Part shown: positions 48,312 to 59,618 of the stretch, piece after piece
Layout: each line of letters opens with the position of its first letter
Position numbering within the stretch: the first letter of the stretch is position 1
Origin: Costus lasius
Taxonomy: Eukaryota > Streptophyta > Magnoliopsida > Zingiberales > Costaceae
Assembly (NCBI GenBank): GCA_027563935.2
Contig: CM050454.1
Span: 50,744,596 to 50,808,595 of the forward strand
Direction of reading: 5' to 3'
Length of the DNA stretch: 64,000 bases
Program-made: the position numbers and the translations under genes
The notes under the pieces: model-generated
Told to the model about the DNA's origin: nothing
Seen by the model: only the letters and a program-made list of their open reading frames with translations
The model's database searches: none

Positions 48312-50543
48312 CTCAGGCTGTCGACGGATCCTTCCTGATCTTCGTGGTTCCCGTGATATCTGAGCCTCAGGTTGTTCAATAACCTGATCTATTGGCTCAG
48401 GCTCATCCAACTGTGCTTGACTACTTTGTCCTTCCTCTGTATTCTCATCCAGCTTTATTTCTCTCCCACTGGCCTCTTGCAGAAGAAATTCCTTCTCAAG
48501 AAAAATAGCCGTTCGAGCAACAAATACTTTGTTCTCTTTGGGATCGTAGAAATAATAACCCTTAGTTTCTTTAGGGTAATCGACAAAGATACATTTCTCA
48601 GATCTGCTCTCCAGTTTCCCAGAGGCGAGCCTTTTGACACAAGCCTCGCAACCCCAGATCTTAATAAATGTCAAGCTCGGCTGTTTCCCACACCATAACT
48701 CATATGGAGTCTTTGAAACTGCCTTGGATGGCACTCGGTTTAGTACCTTTGCAGCTGTTTCCAGTGCAAATCCCCAAAAGGAGTAAGGTAGAGTAGCCTG
48801 ACTCATCATTGAACGAACCATATCCAATAAGGTTCTGTTTCTCCTCTCGGACACACCATTCCATTGCGGTGTTCCTGGCGGAGTGAGCTGTGAGATAATC
48901 CCACACTCCTTCAGATAGTCAGTAAACTCTCGACTCAAGTATTCTCCACCTCGATCTGAACGAAGTGCCTTGATATTTCGGCCTAGCTGATTTTGTACTT
49001 CATTTTTGAACGCTTTGAACTTGTCAAAAGATTCACTCTTATGTCTCATAAGATAGACATAACCATACCTACTGAAATCATCAGTAAAGGTAATGAAGTA
49101 TGAATAGCCACCTCTGGCATGTTTACTAAATGGCCCACACACATCACTGTGAATGAGATCAAGTAAACCTGAAGCCCTTTGACCTTTATTAGAAAAAGGA
49201 GCTTTCGTCATTTTACCCATTAAACAAGCTTTGCATGTATCAAGCTCCTCATAGGAGAATGATCCCAGCAGTCCATGGTCATGCAACCGCTTAATGCGCT
49301 TCTTGTTAATATGGCCTAAACGACTATGCCATAGCAAGGTGCTGTTATCAGCATACTTGGCTTTCTTAATATCAATTTGTTGTATAGAACATTCCATGTC
49401 CAACATGAATAACCCATTGTTAATTGATCCAGTAGCATAAACTACATTATCAAAAGTAATAACACACTTTGAAATATTACATTCAAAGGAAAACCCTTTC
49501 CTGACAAGAGCAGGAATAGAGATAATATTTTTGGTTATGCTTGGTACAAAATAACAATTGTCCAGTTCCAATACAAGACCAGATGGTAATGAGATGTGAT
49601 ATTCTCCTACAGCAACAGCAGCAACCCGTGCCCCGTTTCCAACTCGTAGGTCCACCTCATGCTGTCCCACCTGTCTTCTTCTCCTGAGTTCCTGTACATT
49701 TGAACAAATGTGAACTCCACATGTAGTGTCCAATACCCATGAAATAGAAGAAGAAGATATCATGACTTCAGTCACAAAAATACCTGAGCCAGAAGCAAAA
49801 GGCTTGCTTCCCTTCTTGTCTCCTTGGAGCGCTTTACAGTCCTTCTTCCAGTGACCCAGCTGGCCACAATGGAAACATCTGTATTCCTTCGACCGCTTAA
49901 CCTTTTGTTTCAGAGCCTTGCTGTAGCTCTTGACAGGGGCTTTGCCCTTCTTCCCTTTCTTCTTGTTCCTTGAAGGAACTAGCAAGACAGAGGATGAAGG
50001 CTTCCCTTTTAGAGTCAGCTCTATAGTCAAGAGCATATTCAGTAACTCTGCCGGCGTACAGTCGATCTTGTTCATATTAAAGTTAATAATGAACGGATCA
50101 AAAGAGGTCGGGAGAGACTGCAATATGATGTCTACAGCAAGCTCCTGATTGATGGTATGTCCCAGTTTCTCTAGAGCCTCCTTGTACCCAATCATCTTGA
50201 GTACGTGAGCTCCCACTGGACTTCCTTCAGTCAGTTTGCTCTGAAAGAAAAGTATAGTCAAATTATAGCGTTCAGTCCTCGCCTGTGCAGCATACAACAA
50301 CTTGAGGTTCGCTATAATTTCTATAGCAGATAGATCCTCATGCTGATGCTGCAGCTCCGGCGTCATAGACGCAAGCATCAGGCAAGCGACATCAATGCTG
50401 TCATTGACATGCTTCTCATAAGCATCGCGAACCGCCCTTGTGGCGTTCGCAGTGGGTTGAGGCGGTATTGCCGTCTCGAGGACATACAGTTTCCTCTCAG
50501 CCTTAAGAACAATCTTAAGGTGTCCATACCAGTCTGAGAAGTT
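48312..50543 (-). pseudogene. A3 gag (most), protease and integrase
   Basis: The frame is open across the whole piece. Read right to left: gag from codon 18 (NFSDWYGHLKIVLK), CCHC knuckle CFHCGQLGHWKKDC, protease VLDTTCG (Thr where others have Ala), integrase zinc, catalytic HSDVCGPF, RSDRGGEY and VSERRNRT, up to RRQPE at the A2 insertion. CEACVKRL has Cys where the others have Tyr. Upstream it is cut by A4 after gag codon 17; the AAGTT duplication keeps the frame. Confidence 0.92.
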
Positions 50544-52215
50544 TGTTGGGGTATGCCCTTAAGCCTAATGTTTGAGGCCTAAGGATTGTATCAGTATCAT
50601 GTAATAAACTCTTGTGTTTATAAAGGCATGGTTGTTATTCAGTTTGTTACCTTGTCTGCTGTAATAAGTGTACTTGTGAATAATGTCTCAATGCTGTTCA
50701 GCTGGGCTGACATGCTATTATGTCCTTAGTCGATGTATCTTGGTGAACATGAGACAGCCTTGATATGGTTAAGACTAATATGTGTTCTAATCTTATAGGA
50801 TGCTTCGAGCATGGAATAAGATGTAGACTCATGGGTACATTGGATGTACCGGACAGACCCTACTAGGATATTCAATTGCTTGTCACAATGTGAATATTCC
50901 TTGATTGTAACAAGTGGCACATTTCCTCTGACTTGAGATCACTTGTGTTTTCTAAATGATGATTGTCATTGTTTTGAGGTAGTTCAATATCATTTGAAAC
51001 ATAATGATTATAGACTATCTTGGATGGTGAGCTTGAGTCATGTTAGGGCACTAGTGATAGATATAGGATTGCCGTCTCCTTGTTTAAGGAGTGCGATGTT
51101 CTAAAGGGCCCCCTGGATGAGATGATTGAGAAAGTGTATGGCCATACCCGGGTGACTGTGATCATCTGATCTAATCATGCTCATCATATTGGAATTACAA
51201 GCTTAACACGCTTGTCTAATAAGAACATCCAGTGGCAAAGGAAATATGTATGCTTAGTGAAGTTGATTCACGCTTGTGCTGTATTTTGGGTGTAGTCTTG
51301 GAAGACTCTTTCCTTTATATCGGGAGACAGTGATGTGTTACTAGATACCCCTCACTGATCATGATGACGTGAGTTATCGTTACCGACATTTAAAGGAAAC
51401 CCTCAGGGTCGCACAATTTGATGATATGGCTTACTTAAGTCAGATCGTGTGGACTGAATTGTTTAAGTTCAGTTTAAAGGGATTTGATCTCTAATTGTAA
51501 GTGAGATCTGGTCTGATCATGTTTGATTGATTAGGGCTTGAGATCGGTAAGCTTCGATCGAGAAAATAGATGCTAGATCGGTGAGATCAGAAGCATCAAG
51601 AGATCAACGGTTAGATCTGGAGCCTTAGGGTTTATTTGAGATCTAGACTTGATTGCTTGGCTTGATTGGTTCTTAAACCGAACCAAATTGAACCAGCTCA
51701 TGAAATGAGCGCATGGTTAAAGGCGTGGCGACATGTTCACTTGGCGTGAACATTGGAGCGATGAGTGGTTGCTATTTTTAGTAACCATGATCTCCACTTG
51801 GAGATGGCTCACGTTCGAATAGAGGGTTCTCTATTCTCGTCACTCAAACTCATTCCTCTCGACACTCTTTGGTGTGCGGCGACAACTTGAAGCATAGAGG
51901 AAGATTCGGCCAAGAGAGATCGACATCTCCATCCCTTTCCTTTCGATCAAAGACATCTTGGTCGATCCTTGCTAGCACAAGGGACGACAAGAAGCAAGCC
52001 GTCGCTCATCTTGTGTGTGACGATTTGGAGGAGACCTTCGTTGTTCTCTTGCTTCCAAGGCGCCATCTTGAAATGGCTATGGTATGAATCGCATCTTCTC
52101 TATTCATGTTTCGAAAGTTGATCATATAATGCATGCTCTTCGACCCTTGAATCCGCTGCCTATCATGTTGTGCCACTTTAGGGTTTCGCACCCCTCATGA
52201 AAGGGGTTCCCTACA
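50544..52215 (+). repeat. A4 5' LTR
   Basis: It starts TGTTGGGGTATGCCC and ends GGTTCCCTACA, followed by ATTGGTATCAGAGC. It carries the GTATGGCCATAC palindrome (51136-51147) and a palindrome cluster at 51734-51805. No coding gene. Confidence 0.96.
51734..51805 (+). promoter_or_regulatory. Palindrome cluster at the presumed core promoter of the A LTR
   Basis: Three hairpins follow one another: TGTTCAC-TTGGC-GTGAACA (51734-51752), GGTTG-CTATTTTTAG-TAACC (51767-51786) and ATCTCC-ACTT-GGAGAT (51790-51805). The central AT-rich core may be the TATA element; its place, about 73% along the LTR, suits a long U3. Comparable palindromes with different stems occur in most other A LTRs; A0 is weakest. 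The promoter role is inferred. Confidence 0.5.
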
Positions 52216-52504
52216 ATTGGTATCAGAGCAAGTTACATGCGTAATTATATGATTGCTTTGATTTTGTGTTCCATGAATGTTTAGATCTATATCATGCGTA
52301 ATTTTATCATGTTAATATGTTTCATGTAGAAACCTATTTTATGTTTCATTTGCGCATGTATGTTGGCATGTTGGCGCATCTTTGTTTTCTCAAAAATGGA
52401 TCACATGCGCGACTAACATTAGATCTAAGGCCCTGCTGTAAACCCTTAGACGGGTTATTAGGGTTGAAATCATCCCCTAGGTTAGATCCAACAGTCTGAT
52501 CAGA

Positions 52505-52537
52505 CTATCTGACAGCCTTGATGGGTCGACCAGATAG
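52505..52537 (+). other. Leader hairpin with GGTCGACC in its loop
   Basis: The stem is CTATCTG...CAGATAG (52505-52511 with 52531-52537). A1 and A3 have CCATCTG...CAGATGG, a compensated pair; A0 has a G-U wobble in RNA sense; A2 has a mismatch. The loop includes the palindrome GGTCGACC, invariant in all five copies. Confidence 0.55.
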
Positions 52538-53140
52538 CATCTGTGCGCAAGCATCAGATGGCTATAGGTCGACTGCAGACAGGCGTGTAGCGATGTCTGA
52601 TTGAGACAACCTATGAACGCACATGAGTTAGGCCCGGGGTCACACCCGCTTGCCAGACCTCATTGTGGTCGTTCAGCCCTTGGCGCATGCATTGTTGACC
52701 TTTTGGTCGACTCAAGTCAGTTAGGACTTGGTGCATGTAAGGGCACAGGATCTGACTAGGTTCGATGAGTGGATCCCTAGTAATGGACCGTTGTAAGGTA
52801 GTAAGGCTAATAAGGAAAAATAAAATTAATCTCAATGGGGTTTTTCAAAAATTTTATTTTTCATGATTGGATCACATGATGTATGATGCCATATGTATGT
52901 TTATTTAGTCTTATGTGGGCTGCCCATGTTTAATGTGTGCTGTGCTAGGGCCTGCGTGCCTGGAATTATTTTGTAAATTATTTTTAATTGTGATCTGCGT
53001 ATCACCTTCTATTTAATTTATAAAATGTAATTGACCTGCGAGTCAATCTTGTCTAGATAGATTAATTTGTAAATTAATCAGACAAGAGCACAGAGCACAC
53101 TTAGCAGAGGCGCATGCAGCAGTGGCTTGACCAGGTGGGA

Positions 53141-53164
53141 GGTCCAGGGTTCGACTCTGGGACC
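53141..53164 (+). other. Leader hairpin with invariant TTCGA loop
   Basis: The stem and loop are CCAGGG-TTCGA-CTCTGG, extended by GGT and ACC across one bulged G. A0 and A2 read CTAGGG-TTCGA-CCCTAG, and A3 reads CTAGAG-TTCGA-CTCTAG. The segment GGTTCGACTCT also fits a tRNA B box at 10 of 11 positions, so a tRNA-like or SINE origin is the alternative. Confidence 0.6.
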
Positions 53165-53505
53165 AGGCGCATTTTCCCTGGTAGGCGCACCTGAGCTGCA
53201 GATGGCGCTTGGGCCCTGGTTTGGGCCAAATGAGCAGCTAAAGACCCATGAAGAAAAACAAGTGAAGACTTAAGTTAATTAAGGTCTTACTTAGGTTTCA
53301 TGGGCGTTTACCACATAAGATCCATGCTTTCTTTTATTGTTTAAATATTAGAATTGCATGATTAGTTTATCTTCTGCTATCACCATCGGAAATGCATGAT
53401 AGTCAAGAAGATAAAAGACCGTTAAAATCCAACGCTAAATATCAAGCTCGTAAGCCTTCTGACGCGAAACCTCACTGTTCTGACTATCGTTGGAGCCGTG
53501 TTGTA

Positions 53506-53727
53506 CCCACTCAGTGGGCACGTCCATCTATCTTCAGACGGTGCGGGATTACACCTGCGTGTTACAGAGAAGGGATTTATCGCTTCTCGTTGCTCAGCAT
53601 AGCACGTGGTGGTCCAGGGAGTAGGTCGGGTCAGCTTGACCATGTAGGCTACATATGTGGCGCATATGGTAGCACATGGAGGCAGCCATCTGTGGGGTCA
53701 GAGACTGTGTTGTACCAACTCAGTTGG
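53506..53727 (+). other. Two matching leader hairpins (CCCAC-TCA-GTGGG and CCAAC-TCA-GTTGG)
   Basis: Hairpin one is 53506-53518 and hairpin two 53715-53727. Both follow TTGTA and precede GCAC, so they look like diverged copies with a compensated base pair. Both are present in A1, A2 and A3. The first has positional homologues in the C and B leaders with the same stem type but loops CCTC and CCTA. Confidence 0.55.
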
Positions 53728-54036
53728 CACAGTCTGCTGGATTGCCCAGATGAAGGGGAGTCGCACGGGTTGGCTATCGGCAGGGACTGCCTACCAGAAA
53801 TTAGTGCTTGTACTCTCTGTGCACCTTATCTCGCTTGAGCGGGACGCGGAGACCAAGTATGAAATCTGGATCCCATCTCACTAAAAGAGTGTTTACTCTT
53901 TCGGACTGTTTAATGGATTTTTCAGTCAGATAAAATAGTGAGAAAAAGAATCTTTCTTAAGTCCTGATTGATTCTTAACATTGATACTGACCTTGCTGTT
54001 CTTGCATTGTTGTAGATACCTGCAGCAACGAACACC

Positions 54037-57000
54037 ATGAACTTCAATGTGCGATCCCTACTGGAAAGGGAGAAGTTTGCTGGGCCAAACTTCTCAGACT
54101 GGTTTGGACACCTTAAGATTGTTCTTAAGGCAAAGAGGAAACTGTATGTCCTCGAGACGGCTATACCGCCTCAGCCCGCTCCGAACGCCGCAAGGGCGGT
54201 TCGGGAAGCCTATGAAAAGCATGTCAATGATAGCATTGATGTCGCTTGCCTGATGCTAGCGTCTATGACGCCACCGCTGCAGCGTCAGCATGAGGATATG
54301 TCTGCTATAGACATGATAGCGAACCTCAAGATGCTGTATGCTGCACAGGCGAGGACAGAACGCTATAATCTGACAAAGCTTTTCTTTCAGAGCAAACTGG
54401 CTGAAGGGAGCCCAGTGGGAGCTCATGTGCTCAAGATGATTGGGCACAAGGAAGCTCTAGAGAAACTGGGGCATACCATCAATCAGGAGCTCGCTGTAGA
54501 TATTATTCTGCAGTCTCTCCCGCCTTCATTCGACGCGTTCATTATTAACTTTAATATGAACAAAATCGATTGTACTCCGGCAGAGCTGCTGAATATGCTC
54601 TTGACTACTGAGGAAACTCTGAAGGGAAAGCCTTCGACCTCTGTCTTAATGGTTCCTTCTAGGAACAAGAAGAAAGGGAAGAAGGGCAAGGCCCCTGTCA
54701 AGAGCTACAGCAAGGCTCTGAAGCAGAAGGTTAAGCGGTCCAAGGAATACAGGTGTTTCCACTGTGGCCAGCTGGGTCACTGGAAAAAGGACTGTAAAGC
54801 GCTCCAAGGAGACAAGAGGGGAAGCATTGCTTCTGGCTCAGGTATTTACGTGACGGAAGTCATGGTTTCATCTTCTTCTATATCATGGGTGTTGGACACT
54901 GCATGTGGAGTTCACATTTGTTCAAATGTACAGGAACTCAAGAGAAGAAGATAGGTGGGACAGCATGAGGTGGACCTACGTGTTGGAAACGGGGCACGGG
55001 TTGCTGCTGTTGCTGTAGGAGACTATTTCATCTCTTTGCCATCTGGAATTGTATTAGAATTAAACAGTTGTTACTTTGTTCCCAGTATTACTAAAAATAT
55101 TATCTCCATTCCTGCTCTTGTCAGGAAGGGATTTTCCTTTGAATGCAATATTTCAAAGTGTGTTTTATCTTTAGATAATATTGTTTATGCATCTGGTTCA
55201 ATTAACAATGGATTATACATGTTGGACATGGAAAGTTCTATACAAAATGTTGATATTAAGAAAGCCAAGAATGCTGATGACAGCACCTTGCTATGGCATA
55301 GTCGTTTAGGCCATATTAACAAGAAGCGCATTAAGCGGTTGCATGATAATGGACTGCTGGGATCATTCTCCTGTGAGGAGATTGATACATGCAAGGCTTG
55401 TTTAATGGGTAAAATGACGAAGTCACCTTTTCCTAACAAAGGTCAAAGGGCTTCAGGTTTACTTGACCTTATACACAGTGATCTGTGTGGGCCATTTAAT
55501 AAACATGCCAGAGGTGGCTATCAGTACTTCATTACCTTTACTGATGATTTCAGTAGATATGGGTATGTCTATTTAATGAGACATAAAAGTGAATCTTTTG
55601 ATAAGTTCAAAGAGTTCAAGAATGAAGTACAGAATCAGCTAGGCCAAAATATCAAGGCACTTCGTTCTGATCGGGGTGGGGAATACCTAAGTCGAGAATT
55701 TACTGACTATCTGAAGGAGTGTGGGATTATCTCACAGCTCACTCCGCCAGGAACACCGCAATGGAATGGTGTGTCCGAGAGGAGAAATAGAACTCTACTT
55801 GATATGGTTCGTTCTATGATGAGTCAGGCTACTCTTCCTTACTCCTTTTGGGGATTTGCACTGGAGACAGCTGCAAAGGTACTAAACCGAGTGCCATCCA
55901 AGGCAGTTTCTAAGACTCCAAATGAGTTATGGTATGGGAAACAGCCGAGCTTGACATTTATCAGGATCTGGGGCTGCGAGGCTTATGTCAAAAAGCTCGC
56001 CTCTGGGAAACTAGAGAGCAGATCTGACAAATGCATCTTTGTCGGTTACCCTAAGGAAACTAAGGGTTATTATTTCTACGATCCCAAAGAGAACAAGGTA
56101 TTTGTTGCTCGGACGGCCATATTTCTTGAGAAGGAGTTTCTTCTGCAAGAGGCCAGTGGGAGAGAAATAAATCTGGATGAGAACCCAGAAGAAGGACAAA
56201 GTGCTCAAGCGCAGTTGGATGAGCCTGAGCTGGTAGAACAGGTTATTGAACAACCTGAGGCTCAGATATCACGGGAACCGCGAAGATCGGGAAGGATTCG
56301 TCGTCAGCCTGAGCGCTATGACGGAGTCTACATCATTGATAATGATGAACCCCTCACTTATGCGGATGCGGTCAGTGGACCGGAGTCAACAAGATGGCTT
56401 GAAGCTATGCGCGCCGAGATGGACTCCATGTCAGATAACCAAGTCTGGGATTTGGTTGATCCGCCTCTGGGAGTTATCCCTATAGGCTGTAAATGGATCT
56501 TCAAGAAGAAGATTGACATGGATGGTAACGTGGTTACCTATAAAGGCAGGCTAGTTGCGAAAGGTTTCAAACAAATCTACGGGATAGATTATGATGAAAC
56601 TTTCTCACCTGTAGCTATGTTTAAGTCTATTCGGATTCTTTTTGCGATAGCAGCATATTATGATTATGAGATCTGGCAAATGGATGTGAAAACAACTTTC
56701 CTTAATGGAAATCTGGATGAGGATGTGTATATGACACAACCTGAAGGTTTCACTAATCCATCAGATCGTCATAAAATATGCAAGTTAAAGAAGTATATTT
56801 ATGGACTTAAACAAGCATCTAGAAGCTGGAATATTCGTTTTGATGAATCAATCACTGAATTTGGTTTCATCAAGAACAAGGATGACCCGTGTGTATATAA
56901 GAGGTTTAGTGGGAGCGTGATTACCTTCCTGGTCCTCTACGTCGATGACATCTTGATCATTGGAAATGACATTCCTGAAATGCATGCGGTTAAGGCATGG

Positions 57001-57921
57001 TTAAGGAAATGTTTCCAGATGAAAGATTTAGGAGAAGCAGCCTATGTATTAGGTGTGAAGATCTACAGGGATAGATCTAAGAGGCTTCTCGGGTTGTGCC
57101 AGAGTACTTACATCGATAAAGTCCTGGAGAGATTTCATTTAGAGAATTCTAAATGAGGATATCTTCCAGTCAGACATGGTCTGAATCTTTCGAAGAGTCA
57201 GTGTCCACAAACACAGATTGAGAAGGATGAAATGGATAATACGCCTTATGCTTCGGCTATTGGGTCCATTATGTATGCGATGTTGTGTACTCGCCCAGAC
57301 GTCGCTTATGGGTTAAGCGTGACCAGTCGGTTCCAAAGTAATCCGGGAGTGGCACACTGGATTGCAGTCAAGAACATCTTAAAATATCTGCGGAGGACCA
57401 AAGATATGTTCTTGGTATATGGTGGTCAGGAAGAACTCAGTATTGAGGGATATACTGACGCTTCGTTCCAATCAGACCAGGATGATTTCCGATCGCAATC
57501 AGGCTATGTTTTTAGCTTGAATGGAGGAGCAGTGGTGTGGAAAAGTTTCAAACAGTCAACTGTTGCTGATTCCACAACAGAAGCCGAGTATGTTGCAGCC
57601 TCGGAAGCATCTAAGGAGGCAGTGTGGATTCGTAAGTTTGTGAGAGAACTTGGTGTTGTTCCTTCGAGTGCAGATCCTTTGGTTATCTTTTGTGATAACA
57701 CTGGAGCTATCGCACAGGCAAAGGAACCACGGTCGCACCAGAAGTCCAAGCACATACAGAGACGGTTTCATTTGATCAGGGAGATCATAGATCGTGGCGA
57801 GATCAAAATCTGCAAGGTTCATACAGATGACAATCTGGCAGACCCGCTTACCAAGCCTCTGGCGCAGCAGAAGCATGAGAAGCACTGTAATAATATGGGT
57901 TTGAGATTTCTCAACCATTAG
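54037..57921 (+). pseudogene. A4 Gag-Pol polyprotein, two nonsense codons
   Basis: It is one frame of 1,294 codons without frameshift. Approximate residues: Gag 1-235; CCHC knuckle 240-253 (CFHCGQLGHWKKDC); protease Asp287 in VLDTACG; integrase zinc His421/His426 with a later C-x2-C (CKAC); catalytic triad Asp482, Asp545, Glu581 with 35 residues between the last two; RT active site YVDD at 968-971; RNase H Asp1141 (TDASFQSD), with AEYVAASEASK and CDNTGAIAQAKEP. Breaks: TAG at 54952-54954 (codon 306, CAG in the other A copies) and TGA at 57154-57156 (codon 1040, AGA in the others). The ATG at 54037 matches the gag start of the sister copies. Only about 20 bases separate the stop from the 3' LTR. 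Confidence 0.95.
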
Positions 57922-57926
57922 ATTAA

Positions 57927-57941
57927 GTGCAAGTGGGAGAT
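57927..57941 (+). other. A4 polypurine tract
   Basis: The sequence GTGCAAGTGGGAGAT directly precedes the 3' LTR and would prime plus-strand DNA synthesis. The same sequence precedes the 3' LTRs of A1, A2, A3, B and C on the minus strand. Confidence 0.85.
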
Positions 57942-59613
57942 TGTTGGGGTATGCCCTTAAGCCTAATGTTTGAGGCCTAAGGATTGTATCAGTATCATGT
58001 AATAAACTCTTGTGTTTATAAAGGCATGATTGTTATTCAGTTTGTTACTTTGTCTGCTGTAATAAGTGTACTTCTGAATAATGTCTCAATGCTGTTCAGC
58101 TGGGCTGACATGCTATTATGTCCTTAGTCGATGTATCTTGGTGAACATGAGACAGCCTTGATATGGTTAAGACTAATATGTGTTCTAATCTTATAGGATG
58201 CTTCGAGCATGGAATAAGATGTAGACTCATGGGTACATTGGATGTACCGGACAGACCCTACTAGGATATTCAATTGCTTGTCACAATGTGAATATTCCTT
58301 GATTGTAACAAGTGGCACATTTCCTCTGACTTGAGATCACTTGTGTTTTCTAAATGATGATTGTCATTGTTTTGAGGTAGTTCAATATCATTTGAAACAT
58401 AATGATTATAGACTATCTTGGATGGTGAGCTTGAGTCATGTTAGGGCACTAGTGATAGATATAGGATTGCCGTCTCCTTGTTTAAGGAGTGCGATGTTCT
58501 AAAGGGCCCCCTGGATGAGATGATTGAGAAAGTGTATGGCCATACCCGGGTGACTGTGATCATCTGATCTAATCATGCTCATCATATTGGAATTACAAGC
58601 TTGACACGCTTGTCCAATAAGAACATCCAGTGGCAAAGGAAATATGTATGCTTAGTGAAGTTGATTCACGCTTGTGCTGTATTTTGGGTGTAGTCTTGGA
58701 AGACTCTTTCCTTTATATCGGGAGACAGTGATGTGTTGCTAGATACCCCTCACTGATCGTGATGACGTGAGTTATCGTTACCAACATTTAAAGGAAACCC
58801 TCAGGGTCGCACAATTTGATGATATGGCTTACTTAAGTCAGATCGTGTGGACTGAATTGTTTAAGTTCAGTTTAAAGGGATTTGATCTCTGATTGTAAGT
58901 GAGATCTGGTCTGATCATGTTTGATTGATTAGGGCTTGAGATCGGTAAGCTTCGATCGAGAGAATAGATGCTAGATCGGTGAGATCAGAAGCATCAAGAG
59001 ATCAACGGTTAGATCTGGAGCCTTAGGGTTTATTTGAGATCTAGACTTGATTGCTTGGCTTGATTGGTTCTTAAACCGAACCAAATTGAACCAGCTCATG
59101 AAATGAGCGCATGGTTCAAGGCGTGGCGACATGTTCACTTGGCGTGAACATTGGAGCGATGAGTGGTTGCTATTTTTAGTAACCATGATCTCCACTTGGA
59201 GATGGCTCACGTTCGAATAGAGGGTTCTCTATTCTCGTCACTCAAACTCATTCCTCTCGACACTCTTTGGTGTGCGGCGACAACTTGAAGCATAGAGGAA
59301 GATTCGGCCAAGAAAGATCGACATCTCCATCCCTTTCCTTTCGATCAAAGACATCTTGGTCGATCCTTGCTAGCATAAGGGACGACAAGAAGCAAGCCGT
59401 CGCTCATCTTGTGTGTGACGATTTGGAGGAGACCTTCGTTGTTCTCTTGCTTCCAAGGTGCCATCTTGAAATGGCTATGGTATGAATCGCATCTTCTCTA
59501 TTCATGTTTCGAAAGTTGATCATATAATGCATGCTCTTCGACCCTTGAATCCGCTGCCTATCATGTTGCGCCACTTTAGGGTTTCGCACCCCTCATGAAA
59601 GGGGTTCCCTACA
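57942..59613 (+). repeat. A4 3' LTR
   Basis: It is 1,672 bp, same termini as 50544-52215. It ends at AAGTT, after which the A3 gag start resumes. No coding gene. Confidence 0.96.
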
Positions 59614-59618
59614 AAGTT

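Larger units (their letters stand above)
52216..54036 (+). other. A4 leader with primer-binding site
   Basis: It is 1.8 kb with no established gene. Primer site 52218-52229 (TGGTATCAGAGC). It holds three GTCGAC palindromes (about 52526, 52567, 52694), hairpins at 52505-52537, 53141-53164, 53506-53518 and 53715-53727, and an open frame of 148 codons (53392-53838) with no recognised domain. Long leaders are usual in the Angela/BARE lineage. Confidence 0.88.
50544..59613 (+). mobile_element. A4: complete Ty1/copia element, plus strand, inside A3 gag
   Basis: It is flanked by AAGTT at 50539-50543 and 59614-59618. 5' LTR 50544-52215, primer site 52218-52229, leader, Gag-Pol 54037-57921, purine tract, 3' LTR 57942-59613. 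Both LTRs are 1,672 bp and differ at about 15 positions by eye (about 0.9%), mostly transitions. It is the only plus-strand element and the best reference for the family. Confidence 0.97.

Noticed and set aside
53110..53170. Possible tRNA gene (B-box-like GGTTCGACTCT and a weak A box)
   Set aside because: No cloverleaf can be drawn: the expected 5-bp T stem with 7-base loop does not pair and there is no acceptor or anticodon arm. It is kept as a hairpin, with tRNA-like origin as an alternative.
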